A stretch of 64,000 bases of DNA, from positions 12,314,001 through 12,378,000 of the forward strand of contig NC_080560.1 in the NCBI RefSeq assembly GCF_030253575.1. Direction: 5' to 3'. The notes under the pieces are model-generated. The model searched no databases. It saw only the letters and a program-made list of their open reading frames with translations, and was not told where the DNA came from. The DNA comes from Rhododendron vialii (lineage: Eukaryota; Streptophyta; Magnoliopsida; Ericales; Ericaceae). Position numbers and translations under genes: made by a program. Below are positions 45,276 to 57,113 of this stretch, piece by piece. The first letter of the stretch is position 1. The number at the start of each line of letters is the position of its first letter.

Positions 45276-46134
45276 AGTTGAAATCGTATTTTGTTCTCAT
45301 ACACTAGGTGTTTTACTTTTTTGTCCACACGGTTAATCGTGAAACTTTTTTTTTAGGGACAATTTTGGGGAGAAAAATATGAGCCAGCCTCAAAAAGGTG
45401 TCCACAACAAAAGGTGTTCTCCCTTTATATATTAGAATAGATATATTAGAATAGATTTTACCTAATGCACTCAATATACCTATGCTGCTGTACATGCGCC
45501 TTCTCAAGTCATTGCTCAAACGGGGATATCAGCCTTAACTTAGGTAGCCTTCTCAAGTCATTACTCAAACAGGGATATCAACTCTAACTTTGCTACTTAC
45601 ACGCACACACGCGTATGTGTGGCTCACGCGCAAATGCGAGTGTGTGTGTGTGCAAGTGTGAGTGAGTTGTATGGTTTTAGCCACTTTATGTACCCTTGGT
45701 TCATTTGTAATGACACATATTCAAAGCAACTCGTACTGAAACACACGCGCGCACATTAACGCATTTAAAAAACTATAAACCACAGATAAACCAGAACAGG
45801 GACAATTGCCAAGCACAAGCGTTTAGTCTTGTATTTACAGAAGAAACCAGTACAAAATGAGAAAACAAGAGCACAAGAAGTCCACTTATTACAGAAGAAG
45901 ATACAACAAACAAACAGAGTGATTTCATATCACACACAGCCTGAAACCGGATTGCCTAAGGTTTTTGGTTCCTCTCCAGCAATTGTCTGAAATCTGGATA
46001 CCCAAAAACATGTCGAGAGAGGTTGTCTTTCCCACCCTAGCTAGTAGTCCCACATTAGCGGCCCCACAGCTCCCCTCACACATTTTGGAACTGCCCGAGA
46101 CAGTTACAGCAGAGCATCCATTACACATTCTATT
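45276..46134. other. 3' flank of the DNL gene
   Basis: There is a GYGTGTG/ACACACGCGC simple-sequence patch at about 45600-45670 and 45740-45760. It probably includes the DNL 3' UTR on the minus strand. Confidence 0.4.
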
Positions 46135-46842
46135 CTATCCATCTTTTTTGGTAAATTCCTTTCCAGCCAAATCTTCCACTGTTATTTTTAGGGTGTCAAC
46201 AGAACCTCTTCTCACTTCCTCCCCCCGAGCAGCCAGGACGTCCTCAATGCTCCCAGGTAGTCCAAACATCCCCAGATGATCTGCAATCAGGTGTAGATTG
46301 TTGCAACCACCACACCGAGCCACCGCCACGCCTTTCTCATACGATTCACGACACATAGTCTTGATTGATCTTGTTTCACAGACCTTGCAAGTAAAGACCA
46401 TCGCAAGATCGTGACGAGCGGATACCTTCAATTTGGAGGTGGCACTAAATTTCACAGCAGAATTGTCATTATTGATTTGGTTGGAGAGAGTTTTGGTGAG
46501 TTGGAATCCGGCCCATTGGTCATTATCGGTTGGATTGGAGAGAGGTTTTGATGAGCCAGAATCCGACCTCAAACTAGAAGCTTTATGGCTTTCCTCATCT
46601 TTGTCGGCTTGTTCACTCGATTCATGCAGAGTCTGAATTCTTCTTTTGCATAATTTATCTACGGTAAAGAAAGATTTTGCAGATGGAAAAAACTCCCACA
46701 AAGGTTCTGCAGCCAGTATATCCAAAATAAAATGTGAGAGGAGAAGGAGATGACGATGATGATGACGACAACCATGATGATGATGGTAACATATCCTACA
46801 TGGAATTGGATAAACTATCAGGGGTATGCGTCTACCTGTCAA
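46135..46842 (-). CDS. DNL-type zinc finger protein (Hep1/Zim17/Tim15-like), N-terminus uncertain
   Basis: The domain keeps organellar Hsp70 soluble (Hep1/Tim15 role in yeast). The C-terminal half matches the plant DNL proteins of the At1g68730 type: SARHDLAMVFTCKVCETRS, the second pair ARCGGCNNLHLIADHLG, then GSIEDVLAARGEE and VEDLAGKEF. Both CxxC pairs that bind zinc are present. The upstream part from KRRIQTLHESSEQADKDEES on looks genuine. The first about 45 residues of the open frame (His-rich HHHHGCRHHHRH) do not look like a transit peptide. A splice acceptor is likely near ACTGGCTGCAG (ending about 46704), with the real first exon further upstream and not found, or the gene is 5'-truncated. 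The domain is intact, so it may be functional. Confidence 0.75.
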   Translation of the reverse strand: MTGRRIPLIVYPIPCRICYHHHHGCRHHHRHLLLLSHFILDILAAEPLWEFFPSAKSFFTVDKLCKRRIQTLHESSEQADKDEESHKASSLRSDSGSSKPLSNPTDNDQWAGFQLTKTLSNQINNDNSAVKFSATSKLKVSARHDLAMVFTCKVCETRSIKTMCRESYEKGVAVARCGGCNNLHLIADHLGMFGLPGSIEDVLAARGEEVRRGSVDTLKITVEDLAGKEFTKKDG

Positions 46843-47624
46843 ACTCGTCTACTAATTCTTATGCCAAGGACAATGAAGTGCTGTAAATATTAACATACTT
46901 ATTTTATTTCCTAAGGTATATAGTGTTCAAAAGGTACTATAGATCATTTCATGCATAATATAAAAGGTCTATGCATAGTTATTATGCAGTTAACATTGGA
47001 TACTAAATGTGCTTTCCAGGCAAGTGTCCAATGACATTCAAGAACTATGAACTGTATACTCGTGTAGTTCTTATTAACTATGAATGGGGAACATTTTCAT
47101 TACTGCCATTCTTGAAAAACAATTTGAAGCTTTACTGAGGAAAATTATATGTTCTTCAGCCTCTAGCAAATAGTTTCCCTTCCAATTTTCTCCGGTAGAA
47201 ATTTGTTATGAAACTAAGAATATTTGTGCCTCATGCATCTCCTTTCAAGACTAATTGTAATTAAATCACTGAGTTTAAATAAAGATTACATGTAGAGGAA
47301 ACATTAGCATTTAGAGCACCACCCTGTCAAGACGGAAGCTGACAGTCCATTGGAACGTCCATGGATTTAATCATCAACTTGATGAATTAACTTTAAAACA
47401 TAGGACTTTCCTTGTGATAACAGGTTGTTCATTGAAAGGCGTTATTCGATAATGTCAGTCTAGCACAATAGAATGAACAGTACAGTGGCAACAAATGCAA
47501 GAATATTTACTTCCATAATCTTAGTTTTTTTTAGTTCACAATAACTCGGGATTTAATCCCATATAGTCCATGTTAGCATCTCCGTCTTACTCAATTCTTT
47601 ACCAAATTTCGAGTAAAAATTTAA
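46843..47624. other. No gene recognised; expected DNL first exon not found
   Basis: AT-rich. I looked on the minus strand for a start codon with a mitochondrial or plastid targeting-like sequence and saw none. Confidence 0.35.
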
Positions 47625-48045
47625 GTAAAAGCTTCATTTGGTATGAAGCACTTCAATGGGAAAGTTCCAATCTAAGCATAAATTTGAGTAGAATGTTCAT
47701 TAATGGCATAGTTGTAAATTTAAGAGGGAGAAAATGGCCTTCAAATTTTGAATAAGGAATTGAGTCTCCCTTTATTTGGTTAAATTTTTTTGAGTAAAAC
47801 CCAATTTGATTTGGGTTTGAGTCAAGGGCTCGGGCAAGATTTAAGAGATTTTAGTCAAATTTTGATTCTGAGTTCAAAATAGAGAAAGGGCTGGAGATGA
47901 TTAATTAGTCATATTTATACCCTAGTTTGAGTGAAAGCTTCATTCAATATGAACACTTCAATGGACAATCCCAAATGTAAGCACGAATTTAAGTAAAAAG
48001 CTCCATTAATGGCATGGTTGTAAATTTGGGAGGACAAAATAGCCT
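47625..48045. repeat. Imperfect direct duplication, unit about 115 bp
   Basis: 47625-47735 and 47929-48045 share AAAGCTTCATT, TATGAA, CACTTCAATGG, AAGCA(T/C)(A/G)AATTT and CATTAATGGCAT(A/G)GTTGTAAATTT. Between and after are AT-rich sequences without genes, to about 48612. Confidence 0.65.
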
Positions 48046-48612
48046 TTTGGGGCGGCTTCAGGATTAGAGTTCAGAGATTGTGACAAAATCGTATAAAAAA
48101 AATTTGTGGTATAAAACTCTATATAAATTAAAGTTTTTTTTTTTTTTACTATAGTTAGAAATTTATTGGGACTGGTTTGTGTTATCTGTTGAGCTATATT
48201 ACCTAATTATTCACAAATGTAACTCAATTTTATTCATTTTGACTTTGTACTCCTAATCCTAGTCTAAAGAAAAACGAAATTACATATCAAAAATTATAAA
48301 CAAAATTAGCACATTTTCTGACCCAGGAGGTTCGCTTGAACCCCTCACCACAACCCCTCAACTAATGGTGGAGCCGGCCATGAGGCCTTACAAAATTCGA
48401 GTAAAAATTTAAAGTTTCATGAGATCAAAACCACAGTACGGGGTTCCAAAGTACTACATCATCTGCTCTTTCATGTAGGCCAATAATTCCCAAAATATAG
48501 GTAAATCTCTCTGGGTTTTTCTAAAAATTTCAGTTGTTTCCACCAAAGCTCTATTGTACGACATAGGGGTTGAGAGAGAGAGAACAAAGTAAAGTATGAA
48601 AACGAACAAGGC

Positions 48613-49019
48613 CTTTATTTTCTTCCTTCCTTTCCTATTCTAGTAGATTACCTTCGTATTCTTTCAATTCTTTGCAACCTTATTTAACAGATTAGTCTTT
48701 ATAGTTTGGTAGGTTTTTGTCAATGTTTTTCGGTCAAGTGTCAAGTATTTCGTGAACCATATTGGGTTTTGATTCTTAATAAAATGTCAATTATTATTTT
48801 ATGAGTTATTTGATGCTTTAAATTTTTAATTTTATGAGTTTATATTTTGTGAATAAGTGTTTGGATGCCAATTGGATAAAACCGGAACCGAACTAAAACC
48901 AGACCGATTTAATGGTTTCGTTCCGGTTAGGTTCCACGCATATATTGGTTAGGTTCTATTCCTAATTTTCTAGAACCGTTTGAAATGATCCGATTACTGG
49001 TTTTCTGAAGAACCGGACA
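48613..49019. repeat. Dispersed AACCGG-rich repeat, copy hosting the hAT insertion
   Basis: This is the second copy of the repeat at 45010-45275. It is cut at ACCGGACA by the hAT element and resumes at 54473 with AATCCGGACCATGTACACC. Confidence 0.8.
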
Positions 49020-49664
49020 TAGGGATGGCATTCGGGGCAAACGGGGCGGATATTGGGTATTCCGTACCCGATACCCGAAACCGAAGTACCACCCATATCC
49101 GCCCCGATAACCGAACGGGGAGGGAATTGGGTAACCATAACCGAACCGAACCGATATCGGGTAGTAACCGAACCGAACGGATAACCGAAATCAAGCAAAA
49201 ATACTGATCATTTTAATGAAGAAAAAAAACTAATCCTACCAAGTTTATAGTGAATAACACCTTTAAATCAAGCAAAAATAACATTGTAAACAAATAATTG
49301 ACCTTTTCTTGACAAAAAACAAAAGACTAATACACCCTTGAACCATTTTATATCCCAGCATTCTCAATAGATAATAGCTACCAACATTCACAACAAAACA
49401 CCCACCACATGCTGCCAATCAGTTCACAAAACAACTACAAAGCAAAGTAAAACTAATACAAACTTCAATCAGTCCAGTGATTTCAGTCACTACATGCACA
49501 CCAATCAGTCCAGCCAAAGTTGAAATAATACAAAGTTCAGTCACCACATCGCACCACATCACAAATCTTGAAATAATACAAAGTTCCATTTGCAGAATTA
49601 AGAGATGGAAAAATAGAATCAATTTTGATTTCCATCTTGAAATGCCAACTTCCATTTGCTGAGT

Positions 49665-52065
49665 TCATATCTGTTAAATTGAAAGGCAAAAAAAGTGAAT
49701 TAATATCAACAAAAAAAGTTCAATTAATATGAGCAATATGTAATGTTAAAACCACGAGAGACGTAAGAGAAATGCCAATTACCTCACGAGTCACGCACGA
49801 ATCCCCCGTTTCCGCATCATCTAATATAGTGGCGTACCCTGATGTTGATTCACCTAACAAATATAAAGTAAAAAATTCATAAGTACTAGTTTTAGTTTAC
49901 TAAAGTAGAAAAATGCAAGATACTAAATTCATTACCTTTCATTTCAGCAGCCCACAACCAATTTTGAGCACACATCAAGGCTTCCATCGTATCGGGATGA
50001 AGTCTACTACGATGTGGACTCACCAACCTACCACTCGTGCTAAATGTGGACTCAGAAGAAACCGTCGATACCGGAATAGCTAACAGATCCCTAGCCATGG
50101 CTTGCAAAATTGGATACTTAGGTTGATGTGATTTCCACCAATTCAAGACATCAAATCCCACGGATTTTGGCAAGACATCTTCCGACAAATAATGATCCAA
50201 CTCCAATTTTGCAGTATCGATTGTCCTACTTCTCTTCGACTCCCTAAGCATGTAGACATCATACTTTGATAGTGACTCTTCATCAATGGAACTTGATTGG
50301 GAAGAAGAGTCACCAATACCCTCCATCATTGAACTAGGACATTGATACTCCTTAAGCAATTTATAACAAAGTGCACGAACTTTCTCAACTTCTTCTTTAT
50401 AACTTGTTGGAAACAATAATTTAAAGTAGAATTCCAACACGTTGATCTTATACCTAGGATCCAACATAGCAGAAACCCCCACAACACCATTTACCACAGA
50501 CCAATACTTGTCAAATTTTTCCACCATTCTTTTGGCCATTTCCCTAATCATCTGATTCTCAAAACGGAGCCAATCTCTTAATTCAAGTCTAATCTCACAT
50601 ATATTTGGAAAGCATTGATTAGTAGTGGGGTATTTAGTTCCAGAAAACAACTCTGTCACCTTAAAAAAAAATTTTAGCTTCTGACAAACATCTTTAGCAA
50701 ATCCCCACTCACGTTCACTCGGTAAGGAATTATATTGAGCATCCCGTTTGCTTAAGCGAATGAACACATCCTTATAAAGTAGGGCTGTTTGAAGCATCAA
50801 GAAAGTTGAATTCCACCTAGTTGCACAATCAAGTCCTAATTTCTTAGTACTAGTCACATTCAATTGGCGGACTGTTTCTTCAAATTTTTCGTCTCTTTTT
50901 TGTGATGCTGTCCAATAAGCTACGCTGTCCCGAATTTTCTCAATATCCACCTTGATAACATCCAACCCATCTTTAACAATAAGATTAAGAATGTGCGCAC
51001 AACAACGCATATGAAATAAATCCCCACCCAACATGAGCGACGCACTATCAAGTTTGTCCCACAAAAGATCAATCATGGCATCATTGGTAGAGCAATTATC
51101 AACCGTTATACTTGAAATCTTCCTATCAATGTTCCAATCCATCAAACAATTCAACAATTGGTCACATAGAACTTCTTTTGTATGTGGACATGGCACATAT
51201 TTGAACCTAACATGCAACATTTATATTTAGTTAAAAATAGAAAAATGAAGATTTACATTGCATAAAGGAATAAATATAGCGATATAAGTTAGAAATACCT
51301 CAAAATGCGACTTTGCAACGTCCAAGAATCATCAATAAAGTGTGCTGTGACAGCCATGAAGCCTTTCTTTTGATTACTTGAAGTCCACATGTCCGTTGTG
51401 ATACCTAATCTACTTGCATTACTCACCACCAAACTCATTGTCTTCCCCCTTTGGTACTCATAAATCTTAAATATTTCAGCTTTTATTGTGTTCCTACATG
51501 GCACCTTAAATAAAAGTTGAAGAGCATTTGAATACCTCTTAAATCCAACATGGTCCACAATTGAAAGGGGATACTCATGCATGATTATGGCACTTGCAAG
51601 TTCTTTCCGTGCTGTCTCATGATCAAAACTATATGAAGTTAGTAGTGGAGGACGGTCTTTGTTCATGAAATTATTTGTTAGAACTTGTTGCCTCATGTTA
51701 TCCTTCTTTTGGTGTTTCCTTAAATAGTGTTCTTTCAAATGTGAAGTTCCATTCCTTGTTTCTCCAGAAATTTTTGTTCCACAATACTTGCAAATGGCCT
51801 TGAAAATCCCGTTAATTTTGACCTTATTATAGTGAGCCCAATAAGGACTCCTTAACCTTTTTCCACCATCATCATCATCATCGGATTTTCCTGATACAAC
51901 TTCAACTTCATCAGTAGGATTGTCACTTGGATGAGTAGGATTGTCACTTGCATGGTTATCAAGAGGGGATGATGATGGTACGGGGCTACCACTTGGTTGT
52001 GATGGTCCAGAACCATCAACCGGATTTGTTGACTAAGCACTCGAACCGATAGGTGATTCAGACAT
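49665..52065 (-). CDS. hAT transposase (RICESLEEPER-like), 4 exons, nonsense codon at position 11
   Basis: Exons on the minus strand: 52065-51299, 51206-49936, 49853-49783, 49670-49665. All introns are GT-AG and the phases join (2, 1, 0), giving 705 codons with the stop. An acidic linker (five consecutive Asp) precedes a BED zinc finger (ICKYCGTK then HLKEHYLRKH). The catalytic core includes ITTDMW, ITVDNCSTND and RCCAHILNLIV. The C-terminal dimerisation domain has WWKSHQPKYPILQAMARDLL and PVSTVSSESTFSTSGR. The only visible lesion is TAG at codon 11 (52035-52033). The next in-frame Met is after the BED finger, so full-length protein needs readthrough, another start or a sequence error. A domesticated DAYSLEEPER-type gene is unlikely because TIRs and target duplication are fresh. 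Confidence 0.88.
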
Positions 52066-53610
52066 AATTAATCTAATCCTAAGAAAACACCAGCAGATTT
52101 AGACATGATTCAAGCTACAATTACAGATTTAAGCTACAATTATAATTCAAGCTACAATCAAATCACAAACTAGTTAAGCAGACTAGAGGGGCTATGCCGC
52201 CGCCTCGTTCTCAACACAATTCTATGGGGTTATGCCACCGCCACGTTATATAACTAAAAGCAATTAAAGGCAATTGATGCTCAATTTAGCTTCGTTACAC
52301 CTTAAGTCGAATTGGTGGCTCAGTTAGAGGTATCCGCTAAATTGAGCTCAATGTACGCAAAGGGAGCCATAATCAAACAAAGGGAGCACAAACAATGACT
52401 ATTCATTCTTTTATAAACTTAAGAAATCAAACTCCTACTACTATAGAAGCACAAACAATGACTATTCGTAAGAGAGAAAAAAATTATCTTGATTCATCAG
52501 AAGTTGAACAGGTAAGCGAATTTTGAGTCTTGAGCTGCGTATCGACGGGCGGTGAATATATGGTCCAAACAAGGGGTTACTTTTCGAGCATAAACTTAAT
52601 AAAAAATACTCACTATCCAATATAACGAGAACATGCATTCAAAAAAAATATAACGACAACAAAAAATATAATGAGAACAAAAAATGAATGCACTAGTATT
52701 TCTGTAGTTTTACTCGATCATTTATTACATTTTTATTTGTATAAATGGTAGCATTGTATGCGTTGGCTTTGTGGTACTACAACTATATAAGCTTAATTTT
52801 GATGGACAGTTCTTCAACCCTCATTAGCTGCAAGTTTAGAAAAAACTTTTTTTTCCACTTGAACTAGACATAGACCATTCAGGCTATAACCCAAGATCTT
52901 ACCACTTGAACTAGACATAGATCTTCTTATGTTTTGGGTAGTTCTATGTATATTACTTCTTTTTTGATTCACACACACACACAAAAACAAAACAAAAAAC
53001 CGCGATAATTTCAAGAGGGTCACGTGACCTCCTATACCAGCACCTTAGCTAAATATGCCCCTGCAATATACTTATACAGCCATACATAGAATGGCAGCCA
53101 CAAAACTATTCAGTTCCCAACCATCAACATAATGCACCGAAATAATCAGATGTGACCCTCTGGCTTTGACCCCTTCCTCTTCAATTCCATTTCCTCTTTG
53201 TCTCTAACAATAGGGATTGATTTTGGCACACTACTTTCGGAACGCCGACAGTAAACTTTGTAGTGCCAAAATCAAAAGCCTTAAGTTTATCATTATCCAA
53301 TGACCAACATGATGCACCAGGCCGGGTGAGGTCACTTTCATCTAAAGATTTCTCTCTCAACTCAAGACCCAAAATTAGCTCCAAGTTCCTCATATTTATG
53401 GAAATTAAGGGCTTAAAAATCTCAACCATTTGAGCCCATGGCCACATTTCAATCCCTTTAGCATTCTATATATTTCCTATTTTTATACAAACTTGCGGAA
53501 AGCTTAGCCAAAGCTTAGCCAAATCAGGATGTCAAGTTTAGTCGAAAATTAATGCCCACATGCAGCAAATTCAAGCACACAGATTTGAAGCAGATTATAT
53601 TTTCGGGCAC

Positions 53611-53613
<3 letters not shown>

Positions 53614-53655
<42 letters not shown>

Positions 53656-53990
53656 ACCAATGATAACAGTCGACTGAGTCAACTGGGCTCCGAACAGTGG
53701 CGACTGCGGAGTGCGGACTACCAGACTACTGCAATTGATTTCCTGAAAAAATCGAGAGATGAGAGACAAGATCGAGAGAGAGACAGAGAGACAGAGAGAG
53801 ACAGAGAGAGATCTCACGATCGAGTTACAGTCGACTGAGTCAATTGATCGTCGTAGCCTGCAAAAATAGAGTTACAGAGACATGAGAGTGTGCAATAGAG
53901 ATTAGAGAGTCTAGATTGAGAGAGAGACTAAGAGAGATTGAGAGAGAGACTAAGAGAGATCGAGCGAGAGAGAGAGATCTCACCGAGTAG
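53614..53990. repeat. (GA)n microsatellite and degenerate GA-rich tract in the hAT element
   Basis: A pure GA run lies at 53614-53652, with irregular GAGAGA-rich DNA at about 53755-53975. Confidence 0.9.
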
Positions 53991-54472
53991 TCGCTGCTTT
54001 GGAGCTGTGGAGTGGAGTCTGGTCTGGAAAGGTTCGAGAGGAATCAGGAGTGGCCGAGTGAATAGAGATTAGAGAGAGAGAGTCCAGATTGAGGGAGAGA
54101 CTAAGAGAGATCGAGATTCGAACAGAGCAGTCACTGCTGCTCTGGAGCTCTGGAGGTGGAGGCGACTCTGGACTCTGGAGTGGCCACTGCCCACTGGCCA
54201 AGACTGCCGAGTGAAATGAAAACCCTAAGTGGGTGTGGGAAGTGTGTATATATATATACAAGGGTATTTTTGTAAATACCCAGTTTCGGTTCGGTTCGGG
54301 GAACGGTTCGGTTATTAACTCCACCGTAACCGAACCGAACCCGTTCGGTTATCTTACAACCTCCACCATATCCGCACCAACGGGGAATTTTTCGGTTATG
54401 GTTCGGGGAAAAAAAACGGTTTCGGTTCGGGTACCCATCGGTTCGGCCGAGATTGCCATCCCTAACCGGACA

Positions 54473-54585
54473 AATCCGGACCATGTACACCCCTATGCGG
54501 AATGATGTTGATGGCATTAGCAGATTAAGATCCGTAGCTAGCAGTGGCTTTGGTGTTCAAGGCCTAGGCCTTCATTTTTAACCAA

Positions 54586-54636
<51 letters not shown>

Positions 54637-55150
54637 TTACTTGTGACTTGTGAACATAAACTTAGGTATCTTAAAATGATTTAACCCTTTTTTTCCGCTA
54701 TTCTTTTAGTATCCAAGAGTCCCTTAAAACTCGGAGAGAGGAACATAGTTTTATATATGTCAAAACTCAGAGAGAGGAATGTACAATGTAGTTTTATACA
54801 TGCCAAAAACCTTAGGGAGGTCATTATAGTTTCGGTTCTACCAGTGGAATCAGAAAAATATGCAAAAAAAATCACATTTTACAAAAAAATCAAATGGGAT
54901 GACACTAAAGATCGAAGATACCTATTTCAAATTTTTTTTGTCTTTAGTAAAAAGATTTTTACTTTTGGTCAATAAGTTTTTAACTTTTACACTCTTCTCA
55001 TCGAGATAAATCAATGGCCAATTGAAAAAATTTAACGTAAATCTAACGAAAATACAAGAAGTAATGGTACGACAATTTAATTTTTGTTTATTCACGGAAA
55101 CAAGAAGTTTTTTTAATTTAATTAAGAGTTAGGCCTAGCTTATAAGAGCA
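54473..55150. other. Remainder of the dispersed repeat, (GA)n, non-coding
   Basis: 54473-54500 is the continuation of the repeat split by the hAT. A GA microsatellite lies at 54589-54632. The sequence around 54720-54790 contains a short duplication of AACTCRGAGAGAGGAA. No gene. Confidence 0.5.
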
Positions 55151-55437
55151 CTAGTGCATACCCGTGCCTGAAGACACGATTTGAGCGATCAATTGCCCAA
55201 GCATACAAACAAAATCGACAACTCCAAATTAAAGTTTCAGAAAATCACTAAATCAACATAGTAGTAACATAATAGAAATCATCGTTCATGGGATAAGAAA
55301 ACCCTTGGTTTAGAGATGAAATACAAATCAAACCCGGCAACTCTCAATTAAAGTTCCATAAAATCTAAACACCCAATAAGAGAGTATGCTCAAAAAGTAA
55401 GAAGAAAATCTAGTAATTGCCCGTGCCTGAAGGCACG
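55151..55437 (-). mobile_element. Two Helitron-like 3' ends in tandem
   Basis: Read on the minus strand, each has a hairpin CGTGYCTTCAGGCACG (55178-55163 and 55437-55422), eight bases and CTAG (55154-55151 and 55413-55410). The hairpin at 55422-55437 is identical to that at 9669-9684. The first is followed by T as expected for Helitron insertion, the second by A. Element bodies would extend rightwards; 5' ends were not found. Confidence 0.5.
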
Positions 55438-55761
55438 ACGCAGTATATTCTGATTCAGTCTAAATCAATAATCCTTCCCTGATAATCATATTCCCCCACA
55501 CAACCAACTCCTCCCAAAGTCTGTTTTTTCAATGAAGTGACAAATACGGTCCATCTAATAAATTCCAACAAGCGAATTAAAGAAAAATACAATAAGATAC
55601 AGAAAATGAAACCAATACAGTACAATTCTAAGGCATTTCATATAACAAATGCATTACATTAGCAAAAGCTCCCTAAAAGAACAATCGTGGTAGGTTGTTT
55701 CTTTACATAAGTACAATAAGAGTCAAGACACATACGTGCGAGGGAGAGTCGACACCCTATT
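55438..55761. other. No gene seen
   Basis: AT-rich; perhaps Helitron body. Confidence 0.3.
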
Positions 55762-55776
55762 ATGTAGGTAATTGAC

Positions 55777-55890
55777 CTGGTTTAGACCTTAGGGGCTGGG
55801 CTTCGGTCCTTGCGGTGTTCTATCCAACTTTTTGTTGGATCTCTTATTCCCTCTCTCCGTTTTTAATAAATTTTTGCCTATCAAAAAAAA
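55777..55890 (+). mobile_element. 114-bp LINE 3'-end insertion with 15-bp target duplication
   Basis: It ends TTTTTAATAAATTTTTGCC then TATC and an A-run, the 3' signature of the LINEs at 16640-16671 and 17600-17633. An exact duplication ATGTAGGTAATTGAC flanks it (55762-55776 and 55891-55905). It is an extremely 5'-truncated copy. Confidence 0.9.
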
Positions 55891-56135
55891 ATGTAGGTAA
55901 TTGACAATTGTCTTACTTTTTTGAAAGAACCTTGTTGCACAATTGTTTATCCTTCCATGCCACGAAGTTGCTCAGGCCTTGTAAATTATCGTGCAACGAT
56001 ATGAAATACATTCAAAAGACACGCCCGTGCGTAAGGGATACTTGAATATGGATTCTCCTTGACATGTTGTAGCAAGAAAGTAGAGTACAAAATGATATTA
56101 TTTTGTGAATGGACCTCAAATTTCCAAGAAAAAAA

Positions 56136-56361
56136 TACAAAACATAGGACATGCCACCAAAATATGAAATAAAATGAGTAGAAGTTTTCCTTTAGAGTAA
56201 CTTATTCAAGTGTACATTCAATGCTGTCCAACCAAGTTCTCTCTTAAAAAATACAAAACATAGGACATGCCACCAAAATATGAAATAAAATGAGTAGAAG
56301 TCTTCCTTCAGAGTAACTTATTCAAGTGTACATTCATAGGTGTCCAACCAAGTTCTCTCTT
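56136..56361. repeat. 116-bp tandem duplication
   Basis: Two copies begin TACAAAACATAGGACATGCC (after the A-run) at 56136 and 56252 and end GTTCTCTCTT at 56245 and 56361. They differ at a handful of bases and have no indel. Confidence 0.9.
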
Positions 56362-57087
56362 CCCAAAGTCAGTATATAAAAAGCACAGTGTTCTCCACCT
56401 TAATTTATTTGTCTCCAATACTTGCTTTCGTCGCCAAACAAAGCACCCAAAAAAGAAAGAAAGACAGGGCACCTGATTATATCATAATCAAATGAAGACA
56501 AAATGGATACAGCTAGAGTCAAGTAATTGAAAAAAACAAAACAGTATCCACCCACATAATTCAATATTGGATGTGTCCTTAATGCTTACTATAGAGATGG
56601 CGCAAGAGCCTACGCTCTCATTTGTCTCGACGCCCAAGTACTGAAGCCTTTCTTCTATTAAAACATTGATCATTGCAAAACATTTTCAAACATACATAGC
56701 TTTAAATTAAGATCTTAATCGTGTTAATCTTTATATCCGTAGGCATGGGCAGTTCTTGAATCATATGAATAGTAAGTGCCAAAATTGTGAGAAGTGCATT
56801 TATGTATGAGCAATTTGCTAGTCTAACTAAAAAGAGGGTTAAAATTAGGAACTTAAAGTTATGAAATTAGCAGAACCAATCACGTTGCTTATGGTTAAAG
56901 ATTTATAGTGAGCAGATGTAATCATTTTTCGTTTCTAGTCTTTTAAAGTGGAAAAAATGCCAATTTGTCTTGTAGTTGAATGTGATTCACTTAATTGGTG
57001 TAAAATTCACTCGTCATGCATGTTTTTCATGCTTCAAAATTGATGTAAAAATCACAGGAAGAGTGGAATAGAAAAACTCTACGAAGT
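56362..57087. other. No gene seen
   Basis: Non-coding AT-rich DNA. A 61-codon minus frame at 56673-56488 is unrecognised. Confidence 0.35.
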
Positions 57088-57113
57088 GAAAAGGGGAATC
57101 ACTGGCAATTTAC

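Larger units (their letters stand above)
49020..54464 (-). mobile_element. Structurally complete hAT transposon (5445 bp)
   Basis: Terminal inverted repeats are TAGGGATGGCA (49020-49030) and TGCCATCCCTA (54454-54464), perfect over 11 bp. An exact 8-bp target duplication ACCGGACA flanks it (49012-49019 and 54465-54472). Subterminal regions carry clusters of CCGAACCG/CGGTTCGG, likely transposase-binding sites. A hAT transposase gene is encoded on the minus strand. The 5' 2.4 kb (52066-54464) holds GA microsatellites and an unrecognised minus frame at 53447-53181 that may be captured DNA. Confidence 0.93.

Noticed and set aside
51852-52040. Met-rich minus frame as a separate small gene
   Set aside because: It is the wrong frame of the transposase N-terminal linker. 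The correct frame gives the acidic linker leading into the BED finger.
49665-52065. Domesticated DAYSLEEPER-like host gene
   Set aside because: Exact TIRs and an 8-bp target duplication surround it, so it is a resident transposase.
53524-54517. Ser/Leu-rich frames in the hAT 5' region
   Set aside because: They are translations of GA/CT microsatellites and AACCG subterminal repeats.
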